Part shown: positions 1-9,101 of the stretch, piece after piece | Layout of the letters: each line of letters opens with the position of its first letter | Numbering within the stretch: the first letter of the stretch is position 1 | DNA from: an uncultured Pseudomonadota bacterium | GTDB taxonomy: Bacteria > Pseudomonadota > Gammaproteobacteria > Steroidobacterales > Steroidobacteraceae | Length of the DNA: 64,000 bases | Assembly: GCA_903879335.1 (NCBI GenBank) | Contig: CAIRLC010000002.1 | Coordinates: 124,001-188,000, forward strand | Direction of reading: 5' to 3' | Notes under the pieces: generated by a model | Databases searched by the model: none | Seen by the model: the letters and a program-made list of their open reading frames with translations, nothing else | Told to the model about the DNA's origin: nothing | Translations under genes and position numbers: made by a program

Positions 1-804
1 GGAGCTGGTGCCGATAACGGTCAGCAGCTCGGTGCGCAGATAACGCACTAACGCCGTTATGCTGAACCCCATCATTCGAGTGACGGCACCCAAAATGAGG
101 ACAATAAATAGGCCGCAGGTGAGATAGAAAACGCCCATGAAACGGGCCAGCGGGGCTAGGCCTTGCCAACCAAATTTGCCAATGGTGAAGGCCATCGCGC
201 CAAAGGCGCCCAGTGGCGCAAGCCACATCACGAGCGCGACAACGCGGAATAAAATAGCGGACGTTGCATCGACAAGAGCGATAAAGGGTGCGGCTCGTTC
301 ACCGCTGAGCGCTGCTCCAGCGCCAGTCAAAATAGCCACGAGCAAGACTTGCAGTAGTTCTCCACTCGTCAGCGCGCCAGGAAGCGTTGTCGGAATGACG
401 TTCAAAATGAAATCCACCACACTTTGATCATGGGCCGCTGCGACGTAATGTGATGCGGCGGAGCCATCCAATGGCCCGAGCGTGGCGTGGAAGCCAACCC
501 CAGGCTTGAGAACATTCGCAACCAAGACGCCCAGGAGTAGCGCGATTGTCGAGAGAATTTCGAAGTATGCGACTGCCTTGAGACCTACGCGGCCAACTTG
601 CCCAAGATCCTTCATTTGAGCAATGCCGAGCGCGACCGTTGTGAACACGATCGGAGCCACAAGCATTCGAATGAGCTTGATAAAGCCGTCGCCCAACGGT
701 TTCATCGCAACGCCAACGGCGGGATCTATCCAACCTAAGAAGGCGCCGGCCGCCACTGCGGCCAGCACCCAAAGGTAGAGCCGAGGCGACGACGCGCGCC
801 GCAC
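1..804 (-). CDS. dctA: C4-dicarboxylate/amino acid:cation symporter, DctA-like (C-terminus outside window)
   Basis: Translating the minus strand from a GTG at 804 gives 268 codons without a stop up to base 1. The protein resembles DctA of the SDF (DAACS) family along its whole visible length: MKPLGDGFIKLIRMLVAPIVF near residue 35, a GAFGAMAFTIGKFG stretch in the middle, and the start of the conserved re-entrant loop (GTSS) in the last visible codons. DctA-type carriers of about 430 residues import succinate, fumarate and malate with Na+ or H+ across the inner membrane. The start lies one base after the pntB stop, so it is probably the fourth gene of the transhydrogenase operon. The substrate could instead be glutamate or aspartate (GltP-like); the specificity residues lie in the missing third. 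Confidence 0.9.
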   Translation of the reverse strand, partial: MRRASSPRLYLWVLAAVAAGAFLGWIDPAVGVAMKPLGDGFIKLIRMLVAPIVFTTVALGIAQMKDLGQVGRVGLKAVAYFEILSTIALLLGVLVANVLKPGVGFHATLGPLDGSAASHYVAAAHDQSVVDFILNVIPTTLPGALTSGELLQVLLVAILTGAGAALSGERAAPFIALVDATSAILFRVVALVMWLAPLGAFGAMAFTIGKFGWQGLAPLARFMGVFYLTCGLFIVLILGAVTRMMGFSITALVRYLRTELLTVIGTSS

Positions 805-805
805 G

Positions 806-2203
806 TCAGCCCGCAGCCTTCACGGCTTGGACAAGCTGGTTAACGGCGCCTTGCGCGTCTCCGTACAGCATCCGAGTGTTGTCTAAATAGAACAGAGCGT
901 TCTCGATACCTGAGAACCCTTGTCCTTGCCCACGTTTGATCACGATGACGTTCTTTGCTTTGTCGGCATCCAGAATGGGCATACCGTAAATCGGACTGGA
1001 CTTGTCGTTACGTGCTACGGGGTTCACGACGTCATTTGCGCCAATGATGAGCGCGACATCCGCTGTTTCGAATTCGGCGTTAATCTCTTCAAGGTCGGAG
1101 ATGAGGTCGTAAGGAACGCCGGCCTCGGCCAAAAGTACGTTCATGTGACCCGGCATGCGGCCGGCAACCGGATGAATCGCGAATTTGACCGTGACGCCTC
1201 GATTTTGAAGCAGTTGTGCCAGCTCCCAAACTTTATGCTGGGCTTGCCCAACCGCCATGCCGTATCCAGGAACCACGATCAATTTTTGGGCGTAGGCCAT
1301 CATGACGCCAGCATCGCCGGCCTCGATCGGTTTTTGCGAACCCGTGACTGGGCCGCTGGCCGAGCTGGCTGACTCCCCAAATCCGGAGAACAACACGTTG
1401 CCTAAAGAGCGGTTCATGGCCTTGGCCATCAATTGGGTCAGCAATGTTCCGGCCGAGCCCACCACCATACCGGCGATGACCATTGACCAGTTATTCAGGA
1501 CATATCCCTCAAACGCGACCGCCAGACCCGTCAGCGCGTTATAGAGCGAAATCACGACCGGCATATCCGCGCCACCGATCGGCAGCGTCATTGTGACGCC
1601 GAGCGCTAATGCCAAGACAAAGAATGCCGTGACGGCGCCTGCGCTGGTGTTGTATCCAACGGCAATGGCGGCGCCCGACAGAATGGCTGCGCCGAGAATG
1701 ACCACGTTGGCGAATTGCTGTCCTGAAAACCGAAATGATTTCTTGATTAAACCCTGCAGCTTTCCAAAAGCGACGCATGACCCGGTCAGAGAAACGGCGC
1801 CGATTAACGCGCCAAGTACGGCCAAGATCCCAAAGGCCAATCCGTGCGGCTCATCGCGATAGAGTTCAACCGCAGCAATCGCTGCAGCTGCACCGCCACC
1901 CATGCCGTTATACAGTGCGATCATCTGCGGCATATCGGTCATCGCCACGCGCTTGCCTGAGACCCATGCCACGCCGCCACCAACGAGCGTAGCGCCGATG
2001 ACAAGCGCCAGATTGATATTCCAATCCGCGTGTAAATAAGTCACTAGCGTCGCAATGACCATGCCGAGGCCAGCCCAAACGATACCGCCGCGGGCGGTTC
2101 CGGGCGAACTCATGCGCTTTAAGCCAGTGATAAACAGAAACGCGACCAGAATATAGGCCGCGTCAACGATGACGGTGGAGATTGAGGGAGTTGTCGTGTC
2201 CAT
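806..2203 (-). CDS. pntB: NAD(P) transhydrogenase subunit beta
   Basis: The product has 465 residues, the usual PntB length. An N-terminal half of about eight or nine hydrophobic helices forms part of the proton channel. The C-terminal NADP(H)-binding domain III starts near residue 311 with VPGYGMAVGQAQ and carries IGANDVVNP near residue 388. With PntAA and PntAB it couples hydride transfer from NADH to NADP+ to proton re-entry, giving NADPH. The ATG shares one base with the pntAB stop (TGATG), so translation is probably coupled. No key residue appears to be missing. Confidence 0.97.
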   Translation of the reverse strand: MDTTTPSISTVIVDAAYILVAFLFITGLKRMSSPGTARGGIVWAGLGMVIATLVTYLHADWNINLALVIGATLVGGGVAWVSGKRVAMTDMPQMIALYNGMGGGAAAAIAAVELYRDEPHGLAFGILAVLGALIGAVSLTGSCVAFGKLQGLIKKSFRFSGQQFANVVILGAAILSGAAIAVGYNTSAGAVTAFFVLALALGVTMTLPIGGADMPVVISLYNALTGLAVAFEGYVLNNWSMVIAGMVVGSAGTLLTQLMAKAMNRSLGNVLFSGFGESASSASGPVTGSQKPIEAGDAGVMMAYAQKLIVVPGYGMAVGQAQHKVWELAQLLQNRGVTVKFAIHPVAGRMPGHMNVLLAEAGVPYDLISDLEEINAEFETADVALIIGANDVVNPVARNDKSSPIYGMPILDADKAKNVIVIKRGQGQGFSGIENALFYLDNTRMLYGDAQGAVNQLVQAVKAAG

Positions 2204-2505
2204 CAGTGATGACCTCCGCCTTGACGCTTGCCGCTAGATTTAAACATCTCGAGCATGCGCTCCGTAACCACATAGCCGCCGACAGCATTGCCGGCGGCGA
2301 GCGCTACGCCAATCGTCCCGATCACTAATTCTAAAGTGCCCTGTGCGTTAAACAGCGCAACCATTGCGCCGACTAGGACAATCCCGTGGACGAAATTACT
2401 GCCAGACATCAGAGGCGTATGAAGAATAACGGGCACCCGAGAAATGACTTCGTAACCCGTAAAGCCTGCCAGCATGAATATATAAATCGCGATAACACCG
2501 TTCAT
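2203..2505 (-). CDS. pntAB: NAD(P) transhydrogenase subunit alpha part 2 (membrane segment)
   Basis: This is a 100-residue membrane protein, MNGVIAIYIFMLAGFTGYEV onward, with three or four hydrophobic helices and a short Lys/His-rich tail. It matches the separate alpha-2 polypeptide of three-subunit transhydrogenases (Rhodospirillum/Rhizobium type) rather than the fused PntA of E. coli. The start at 2505 is chosen because AAAGGAGAG lies just upstream and the family begins here; the frame stays open further upstream but overlaps pntAA. It lies between pntAA (11 bases) and pntB (1-base overlap). Confidence 0.95.
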   Translation of the reverse strand: MNGVIAIYIFMLAGFTGYEVISRVPVILHTPLMSGSNFVHGIVLVGAMVALFNAQGTLELVIGTIGVALAAGNAVGGYVVTERMLEMFKSSGKRQGGGHH

Positions 2506-2516
2506 GGATCTCTCCT

Positions 2517-3659
2517 TTAGCGGGCCAGCAACTGGGCCGTTGGTGCGTGTTTGACTTCGCCGGCGTGCGTCAGCACGGTTCCTGCAAATACTTCGTCGGT
2601 CCAATCAATGCTGAGTAACCCACCCTTCAGTGCGGGGCTTAACAAGTTATAGAGGTTTCGCGCATACATTTCGGACGCGTGATACGCCAGCTGTGCCGGC
2701 AGGTTGACGGGCCCCACAATCTTCACGCCCTGGTGAACGACGGTTTCTCCGGCACGGGTCAGCTCACAGTTGCCGCCGTTCTCGGCAAGAATATCCACGA
2801 TCACGGCGCCGGGTTTCATGCGTTCGACAGCCGCAGTGGAGATAATGCGCGGTGCCGGACGGCCGGGTACGCCGGCGGTTGAAATCACAATATCGGCTGC
2901 CGCAATTCGACCATCGAGTACTTCCTGCTGCTTCGCCTTTTCTTCAGCCGTCAATTCCCGCGCGTAGCCGCCGGCACCCTCGGCGGTTACGCCGGTCTCA
3001 ACAAATTTAGCTCCGAGCGACTTTACTTGGTCGCGGGTCGCGCTACGGACGTCATAGGCCTCGACCATGGCACCGAGACGCTTTGCTGTGGCGATGGCTT
3101 GTAGACCTGCTACACCGACCCCGATGACGAGTACTGTGGCGGGGCGAATCGTCCCGGCCGCCGTCGTGAGCATTGGCAAAAATTTATCGAGCGTATTTGC
3201 GCCAATTAGGACCGCCTTATACCCCGAGATAGCGGCTTGCGATGACAGCGCATCCATCGACTGTGCCCGGGAAATTCTGGGGACTAACTCCATGGCAAAA
3301 CTCGTTATTTGGCGATCACGCAGCGTCGCAACGGCTGCAAGATGATTGTGGGGCTGCATGAAGCCGGTATGGACCGTGCCCTCGCGCACCAAACTAGCTT
3401 CGGTCGGCGTCAGTGGTTGGACTTTCAGCAGAACGTCGGCGCGTGCATAGACCTCGGCAGCCGAATCGACGAACTCCACGTCCTTATAAACGCTATCCGG
3501 GAACTGAGCCGACGCGCCGGCGCCCTTTTCAATGAGCACTCGATGGCCCAAAGCGATGAATTTCGAAGCGACCTCGGGTACGAGGGCAACTCTCGCCTCG
3601 CCGACATGGGTTTCCCGTGGTACGCCCAGGGTTAGACCGCTGACTGGAGTAGAGGACAT
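2517..3659 (-). CDS. pntAA: NAD(P) transhydrogenase subunit alpha part 1 (NAD-binding)
   Basis: The 380-residue soluble protein has the alanine dehydrogenase/PNT fold: an N-terminal domain beginning LGVPRETHVGEARVALVPE, the RAQSMD mobile-loop motif at residues 131-136, and an NAD-binding Rossmann motif GVGVAGLQA from residue 180 followed by YDVRS. It is the NAD(H)-binding dI component of the proton-pumping transhydrogenase. The membrane part is a separate gene directly downstream, so this is the split-alpha form. The start at 3659 has AGGAG nine bases upstream. It heads the operon pntAA-pntAB-pntB-dctA and is divergent from the HNH gene across 131 bases. Confidence 0.96.
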   Translation of the reverse strand: MSSTPVSGLTLGVPRETHVGEARVALVPEVASKFIALGHRVLIEKGAGASAQFPDSVYKDVEFVDSAAEVYARADVLLKVQPLTPTEASLVREGTVHTGFMQPHNHLAAVATLRDRQITSFAMELVPRISRAQSMDALSSQAAISGYKAVLIGANTLDKFLPMLTTAAGTIRPATVLVIGVGVAGLQAIATAKRLGAMVEAYDVRSATRDQVKSLGAKFVETGVTAEGAGGYARELTAEEKAKQQEVLDGRIAAADIVISTAGVPGRPAPRIISTAAVERMKPGAVIVDILAENGGNCELTRAGETVVHQGVKIVGPVNLPAQLAYHASEMYARNLYNLLSPALKGGLLSIDWTDEVFAGTVLTHAGEVKHAPTAQLLAR

Positions 3660-3790
3660 CGTCGTGCGCTCCTAGCAGAGCCAACGACGGGGACGCTGCC
3701 TGAGGCAACCGCCAATGGCTCATGTGATAGAAATATTACAAGCGTCCTGCCGTAATTGATTATGGCACATGACTTTCGTAAGGTATTGCG

Positions 3791-4471
3791 ATGAATCCGA
3801 GCGCCTTAGAAATTTGGCCGGAAAATAAAGTGCTGTCTGTCGAGGCGGCGCCGGATTCCCATTGCAGTTTGAACCTGCTGGGTCAGCAATCCCTAAGAAC
3901 CGACGTTTCTGGCATGCCCCTTGAGTGGATAGACTACCGCGAGGCCGTACGCCTCTATTATACCGGTCAAGTCGCCTACACCTGTGGAACTACGCTCTAC
4001 AAGGTCCGAGGGGGCACTAACGCATTAACCGGCGATCCATCGTTTATCGAAGTCAATTCAATAGTCGCGACCATTGGTCATTCCGGTCATGCCGGCGCGA
4101 CGAGGGGCACTTATATTCCCCCGTTGAATAACGAAACCTTATTCCGGCGAGACAACCATCTGTGTTTGTACTGCGGCTTTAAATTCCCATCCCAACAATT
4201 GTCTCGCGATCATGTCAGGCCTTTTTTCCAGGGCGGCAAAGACATATGGAACAATGTAGTGACTGCCTGTCGGCGCTGTAATAACGCCAAAGCAGCACGA
4301 ACCCCAGAGCAGGCCGGTATGCAATTATTGGCCGTTCCTTTCACCCCGACCTATGCAGAATACATATTCCTAAAAGGGCGGCGTGTGTTGGCGGATCAAA
4401 TGGAATATTTACTCGCGCACTTTCCGAGATCTAGTCCGCTGCATCAGCGTCTTCGACATCCATTAAACTGA
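3791..4471 (+). CDS. HNH endonuclease family protein
   Basis: The product has 226 residues. A C-terminal HNH domain shows zinc-ribbon pairs CLYC (125/128) and CRRC (160/163) around a catalytic LSRDHV (Asp140-His141), with Asn154/155 and Asn164 completing the beta-beta-alpha metal fold. The N-terminal 110 residues (EWIDYREAVRLYYTGQVAY) are typical of chromosomal HNH proteins of proteobacteria with no assigned role. AAGG sits seven bases before the ATG. Only four bases separate it from the exonuclease-domain gene, so the two are probably co-transcribed, which suggests a nucleic-acid-processing pair. No phage or restriction genes lie nearby. Confidence 0.88.
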   Translation: MNPSALEIWPENKVLSVEAAPDSHCSLNLLGQQSLRTDVSGMPLEWIDYREAVRLYYTGQVAYTCGTTLYKVRGGTNALTGDPSFIEVNSIVATIGHSGHAGATRGTYIPPLNNETLFRRDNHLCLYCGFKFPSQQLSRDHVRPFFQGGKDIWNNVVTACRRCNNAKAARTPEQAGMQLLAVPFTPTYAEYIFLKGRRVLADQMEYLLAHFPRSSPLHQRLRHPLN

Positions 4472-4475
4472 GCCG

Positions 4476-5369
4476 ATGTCGGATCTATACCTGATTGATG
4501 CGAGTTACTTTATTTTTCGCGCCTACTACTCGATGCCGGCTGATATGGCCGACGGTCAGGGTCGGCCGGTCAACGCGCTTTACGGGTTTGCAAAATTTCT
4601 CGGTGATCTCATCGAGCAGGAAAATCCAACCCACATCGCCGTAGCATTCGATGAAAGCCTCTCAAGCTCTTTTAGAAATCGAATCTTCCCGCATTACAAA
4701 GCAAATCGAGAGCCCGCGCCGCCGGAGTTGAAAGAACAATTCGTGCGGTGTCGAGAGCTTTGTGATCACCTTGGATTGGCGCATTACGCCAGCCCGGAAT
4801 ATGAAGCAGACGACATTATTGGGACCCTTTCCCAACGCATGCGTGACAAAGGGTACCGTCTGACGATCGTGACCCGAGACAAAGATCTCGCGCAATTAAT
4901 TCGGTTGGACGACGTTTTTTGGGACTACGCGAGTAATGAGCGCATTGGATACCACGAAATTCCGTCCCGGTTTGGCGTGAAGCCCGAGCGTATCGCAGAC
5001 TATCTCGCTCTCACGGGAGATGCAGTCGACAATATTCCCGGCGTACCCGGCATCGGTAAGAAAACCGCAGCCGCTATTTTTAGCGAGTTTTCCTCACTAG
5101 AGGACATTTATGCTGACCTGCGGCGGGTATCAGCGCTACCTATTCGAGGAGCGACTGGTGTCGCGGCGAAACTAGATACGCACCGAGCAACGGCATTTCT
5201 GGCTCGCGAGCTCACTCGAATCGCCTGCGATATGCCGATGGACGTTCAGCCTCGACATTTGCAGAGGCGGGTAGCCGACCTCGGCGCCCTCGCCGCATTC
5301 TACGATAGCGCCGACTTCGGGCCCATGCTACGTCGTCAAAGCGAGCGCATCGCCTCCCGCCCGATTTAG
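4476..5369 (+). CDS. 5'-3' exonuclease (PolI N-terminal/Xni-like FLAP nuclease)
   Basis: The 297-residue protein corresponds to the 5' nuclease domain of DNA polymerase I without the polymerase. Metal-binding acidic residues are visible at Asp8 (LIDASYFIFRAYYS), AFDE (58-60), EADD (110-113) and TRDKD (133-137). The helix-hairpin-helix GDAVDNIPGVPGIGKKTA spans 181-198. Such stand-alone proteins resemble E. coli Xni (ExoIX) and cut flap or 5' ends during repair. It starts four bases after the HNH stop and probably relies on translational coupling, since no strong ribosome site is visible. Its 3' end overlaps the convergent CoA hydrolase gene by four bases. Confidence 0.92.
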   Translation: MSDLYLIDASYFIFRAYYSMPADMADGQGRPVNALYGFAKFLGDLIEQENPTHIAVAFDESLSSSFRNRIFPHYKANREPAPPELKEQFVRCRELCDHLGLAHYASPEYEADDIIGTLSQRMRDKGYRLTIVTRDKDLAQLIRLDDVFWDYASNERIGYHEIPSRFGVKPERIADYLALTGDAVDNIPGVPGIGKKTAAAIFSEFSSLEDIYADLRRVSALPIRGATGVAAKLDTHRATAFLARELTRIACDMPMDVQPRHLQRRVADLGALAAFYDSADFGPMLRRQSERIASRPI

Positions 5370-7543
5370 TGTCCTGCGAGTACGTTAGCGACTGCGCTTG
5401 CGATTAACTGTTGTAGTTGCTTCTCCTGACGGTCCTTTGGTTCTTCAAATCCAAGTCGCTCAAGGTATGGGCGTATCTTTGGATCCGAAACCAAGGATTT
5501 ACTTGGTAGAAGATTGGAGAGCGTGGACGTGATTTGACCGGATGCCGCGGTCACTTTGCTCAACGCTTTTTGCAACACCAACTCCTCGGCTGTGTAATCG
5601 CAACCGAACGGGAATGTTGAGAAAAACCCCTCGCGTCGCAACGGCCGCAATGCTGCTTCAATCGTTTCGGGCAGGTTATTGCGGTGAGCATCGGGAATCA
5701 CGTAACTAGGCTCGATTTTTCCAGCGTTCTTGGCTTGTGCGAGCAAATCGTCTTGGAATCTGGAATCTGTCACGGCGAGTAGTGATACAACGCAATCCCT
5801 ATCCGTGAGACCACGCAATGCTGCTACGCCATATTCAGTGACCACAACGTCGCGCATGTGGCGAGGAACGGTTGTATGTCCGTAATTCCACACGATATTC
5901 GATACTGTTTTGCCATTGGCGGTGCGGGTGCTTCGGACCAACAAAATGGATCGCGCGCCGGGTAGCGCATGAGCTTGAGAAACAAAATTAAATTGTCCCC
6001 CAACCCCGCTCACCACTTGGCCGGACTCAAGCGCGTCCGATACCGCAGCGCCTAAACCGGTAACCATCATCGTCGTATTGATGAAACGGGCGTCGCGCCG
6101 TTGCGCGACTTTCAATGCATGGTCCGGTCCACCGGGTTCGTTGGTCCAGGTGACGCTGGTCATGTTGAAGGCAACACGGTCGGCTTCAGGCAGATTTCTC
6201 AACGCGCTATAGAAGGCTCGAGGTCCCAACATAAAGCCGCCATGTAAGACATGGCCTCCCTCTAATCGCAAAGATAAACACTCGGACGCTAGGGTGGCGC
6301 GGGCTTCCTCACTCGCCAAATCCGCTTCAATACGCCGACCGAACGGCGAAATCAGCGTGTATTTACCGTCATGGGTCGTACCCGGAGCAAACAAGCCGCA
6401 GCGTTCTAGGGCCAAGAACTCGCGATGATCGATCAGTCGGACCCCGGCCCTCGATAAGGCCACAAGCATCTCCAGGTCTGGCCTCTCGGTAACCTCCCGG
6501 TCATCCAATAAACGTTGCAATACAGCGTGCGGATAAACGCGGCGGGACAGAATGCCCGACCGATACAGTTCCAAGAAACCATCAACGAACATTTCGGTAT
6601 TGGCAAAAATCCCGCGATCTAAAGTCCCTAATCCGCCAATCGACTGGATGGTTTCGCCAAATCTGTTCGCCACACCGGTCGAATCCAACACGTGTCTGTA
6701 GACGTCATTGCGCTGCTGCCGTAATTGCAGCGCGTAGACAATCGCTTCGCCGAGTTCGCCGATGCCTAACTGCAAGGTGCCACCGTCACGCACCAGAGCG
6801 GCTGCATTCAAGCCGAGGGCGTGTTCCACATCGCCGATTGCTGCATTTGGGATACAAAAAGGATCGTGTTCGTAGCGCTCGTGGTCGAGGACCAGATTGA
6901 AGCGGGGGCGATTTAAAGCGGCGGCACCCAGCATAAATGGCAAGCGCCGATTGACGCTTCCGACGCTCACGACAGCAGCGCCATTCGCGGACTGCGATTC
7001 AAAGTAGTCTAAGAGGTCTAATGACAGATCCGGATTGCCGGAAAGACTGAACTGCTCACGAAGTCCTAGGCCACGCGCGGAAATACCTTGGGCCAACATG
7101 TTGACCCCCATGGCAATGGCATCGCGGACCACGTGGGAATAGTTTGAACTCAAATATTCTTGTTGGATTGAGGCAACGTTTAACCAGGCCCCGGCTTGAA
7201 CGAAAAACTCCCTGATCCTGATGTTTGCCGGCAGCCGCTTCTCTTTAGCCGCCTTGATGTAATCAAGATCCGGGTAGTCTCCCCAAATACGCTCAGCCAT
7301 CGGACCCATCAGGCGTTTATCGAGGTCTGTTCGGCCGGTTGGGCGATTTAACGACAGGGCGGTGAGGATGGTCAGGTCCACCGACGGGTCGCGGGCCACT
7401 CGCCGGTAGAGTTCATTGACGAATGCGATCGGTTTTCCCATTCCCAGCGGAATGGCCAAAACAATCTTGTTGCCCACGCGGCGCATTGCCGCATCGACAC
7501 ACTCTCCAACATCGTCAAAACGGACCGCTGACTGATCAGGCAT
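5366..7543 (-). CDS. Acetyl-CoA hydrolase/CoA-transferase family protein (long form)
   Basis: The 725-residue protein belongs to the acetyl-CoA hydrolase/transferase family. LQLGIGELGEAI and IFANTEMFVDG lie mid-protein, followed by the C-terminal signatures VSGVGGQFNFVSQA and VVTEYGVAALRG. By analogy with class I CoA-transferases the Glu in NTEM is a candidate for forming the glutamyl-CoA intermediate; that is inference. It is longer than the usual 430-500 residues because of an N-terminal extension. The ATG at 7543 shares one base with the transporter stop (TAATG). A longer open frame upstream lies inside the transporter gene and is not credible. It is the last gene of the nucleosidase-transporter-hydrolase operon; the CoA substrate is unknown. 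Confidence 0.88.
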   Translation of the reverse strand: MPDQSAVRFDDVGECVDAAMRRVGNKIVLAIPLGMGKPIAFVNELYRRVARDPSVDLTILTALSLNRPTGRTDLDKRLMGPMAERIWGDYPDLDYIKAAKEKRLPANIRIREFFVQAGAWLNVASIQQEYLSSNYSHVVRDAIAMGVNMLAQGISARGLGLREQFSLSGNPDLSLDLLDYFESQSANGAAVVSVGSVNRRLPFMLGAAALNRPRFNLVLDHERYEHDPFCIPNAAIGDVEHALGLNAAALVRDGGTLQLGIGELGEAIVYALQLRQQRNDVYRHVLDSTGVANRFGETIQSIGGLGTLDRGIFANTEMFVDGFLELYRSGILSRRVYPHAVLQRLLDDREVTERPDLEMLVALSRAGVRLIDHREFLALERCGLFAPGTTHDGKYTLISPFGRRIEADLASEEARATLASECLSLRLEGGHVLHGGFMLGPRAFYSALRNLPEADRVAFNMTSVTWTNEPGGPDHALKVAQRRDARFINTTMMVTGLGAAVSDALESGQVVSGVGGQFNFVSQAHALPGARSILLVRSTRTANGKTVSNIVWNYGHTTVPRHMRDVVVTEYGVAALRGLTDRDCVVSLLAVTDSRFQDDLLAQAKNAGKIEPSYVIPDAHRNNLPETIEAALRPLRREGFFSTFPFGCDYTAEELVLQKALSKVTAASGQITSTLSNLLPSKSLVSDPKIRPYLERLGFEEPKDRQEKQLQQLIASAVANVLAGH

Positions 7544-8514
7544 TACAGTTTCCTTTGCGCCAAACGCCGGGCGATGACCGCCCCGATGGCTAGTTGGATC
7601 TGATGGTAGATCAGCAAGGGCATTACGATAAGCCCTACGGACACTGACCCAGCAAAGATCGCATAGGCCGTCGGCAAGCCATTGGCCAAACTCTTCTGAG
7701 AACCACAGAAATAGGCTGTGATTGCTGCTTCTCGGTCTAGTTTCATGGCCCAAATCAGTGTCAGCAAAATCAAACTGATCGCGAGCATGACCAGTATTGC
7801 TAAGGCAATGGACGCGCCCACCGTTCCGAAGGACTGCTGGCTCCAAACGCCCGCCGATACAGACTCGCAAAATGCTCCGTAAACAATCAACACGATCGAG
7901 CCTCGATCAAACCAGTGCACCAGGGCCCGGTTATTCTCTAGTGGCCGCAGTAAAGCTGGGCGTGACAGTTGACCTATTGCGAGAGGCAACAGAATTTTGA
8001 TCGCAACGGCTTTGATCGCGGAAGCGAGAGAGAGGCTTACGCCGACCGTATGGGCCATAGCGGTGGCGTAAATCGGCGTAATAACGACTCCGAGCATCCC
8101 GGATAGGGTTGCGTTGAAAAGGGCGCCTCCGACGTCCCCACCGGCTAGAGCCGTCATGGCAACGGCAGATGAGATGGTGGAGGACACGGTCGACATAAAG
8201 AAAAACCCAAGGCCGATCGCGCTAGGTATCCCTTTGACGAAAAACGCTATGACAGATCCGACTGCGGGGAAAAACAGATAAGTCGACCCTTGGCAAACGA
8301 GATGCAAACGAATATTGCGAATTCCCTTGCGCAGGGACTCTAGCGGCAACATCGCGCCGTGCAGGAAAAATACGAGAGCCACAGCAACCGCGGTCAGAAA
8401 TTCGATATGCAGTGGCCCACCGCGGGTACCCAACTGAGGGACTAAAGCCGCCGCGAATACCGCTGTGACAATCGCGACCAGAAATCCGTCAATGCGAAAC
8501 GGCCAGACACTCAT
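7543..8514 (-). CDS. SBF-like (bile acid:sodium symporter family, YfeH-type) transporter
   Basis: The 323-residue protein has about nine or ten hydrophobic helices. FFLHGAMLPLESL near residue 50, a STVSSTISSAVAMT stretch and a late CGSQKSLANGLPTA match the SBF-like/YfeH branch of the bile acid:sodium symporter superfamily. These carriers probably use a cation gradient to move organic anions; the substrate of this branch is not established. The gene overlaps the upstream nucleosidase by four bases (ATGA) and the downstream CoA hydrolase by one, so all three are likely translated together. Context suggests an organic acid or nucleoside-derived acid, which is inference. Confidence 0.87.
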   Translation of the reverse strand: MSVWPFRIDGFLVAIVTAVFAAALVPQLGTRGGPLHIEFLTAVAVALVFFLHGAMLPLESLRKGIRNIRLHLVCQGSTYLFFPAVGSVIAFFVKGIPSAIGLGFFFMSTVSSTISSAVAMTALAGGDVGGALFNATLSGMLGVVITPIYATAMAHTVGVSLSLASAIKAVAIKILLPLAIGQLSRPALLRPLENNRALVHWFDRGSIVLIVYGAFCESVSAGVWSQQSFGTVGASIALAILVMLAISLILLTLIWAMKLDREAAITAYFCGSQKSLANGLPTAYAIFAGSVSVGLIVMPLLIYHQIQLAIGAVIARRLAQRKL

Positions 8515-9101
8515 GAATGGGCGACGGTGACCAACTGGTCGTAGAGGTCACGAAACGCTGCTGCAGCGTGTGGCAAATTGTCAGCCCAATCCCGATCCGC
8601 TGACTCGTCGCCACCGTCTGTCACGTATTTACAGGCTAAAAACGGGATCTCTTCCTTCGCGCAGACTTTCGCCAAGGCATAGGCCTCCATGTCGACGACG
8701 TCGCAGCCGACGACGTTGTGGCCGCTAACGAAGCTGTCTCCGCTGCCGCAGCGACCCTCAACCAACTTTGGTAGCCGACGGGGTACCGAGATGACCGACG
8801 GCATGGGATCCATCGGCGTCTCACCTAACGCAAAGCCGAGCCCGCGGGCGTCCATATCTCGTTGAATGAAATGAGTACATTCAACGAGAGAGTGCGGCGG
8901 GAACTTGGGACTGCCTGCGGTCCCAAAAGAAAGCACTAATTTTGGACGCCGTTGCGACAACCAACGCGTCAGTGCATAGCTGGCATTCACCTTGCCTACG
9001 CCGGTGTAGAGCACGTTGCTTGGCAGGCCGTGGAACCGATCGCCGGCCTCCGATGGCAACGCAAAGACAATGAGCACATCGTTCGGGTGTACAAAATCCA
9101 T
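8511..9101 (-). CDS. Purine/MTA-SAH nucleosidase-like (phosphorylase superfamily)
   Basis: With the ATG at 9101 the protein has 196 residues. The PNP/UDP superfamily pattern is visible: DVLIVFALPSEAG at the start, TGVGKVNASYAL, LVLSFGTAGS and a late VVDMEAYALAKVC followed by KYVTDGGDE. The Glu of DMEA and the Asp of TDGGD correspond to the ribose-binding and catalytic acids of MTA/SAH nucleosidase. It is about 30 residues shorter than typical MtnN (around 230). A start at 9149 is possible but adds residues unlike the family. It is the first gene of the operon, divergent from hemN. Confidence 0.8.
   Translation of the reverse strand: MDFVHPNDVLIVFALPSEAGDRFHGLPSNVLYTGVGKVNASYALTRWLSQRRPKLVLSFGTAGSPKFPPHSLVECTHFIQRDMDARGLGFALGETPMDPMPSVISVPRRLPKLVEGRCGSGDSFVSGHNVVGCDVVDMEAYALAKVCAKEEIPFLACKYVTDGGDESADRDWADNLPHAAAAFRDLYDQLVTVAHS

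Noticed and set aside
428-772. A 114-codon minus-strand frame rich in Arg and Gly.
   Set aside because: It lies inside the dctA-like gene in another frame, whose protein is clearly recognisable.
7544-7870. A 109-codon upstream extension of the CoA hydrolase gene.
   Set aside because: It overlaps the transporter gene, and the TAATG junction at 7543 gives a natural coupled start.
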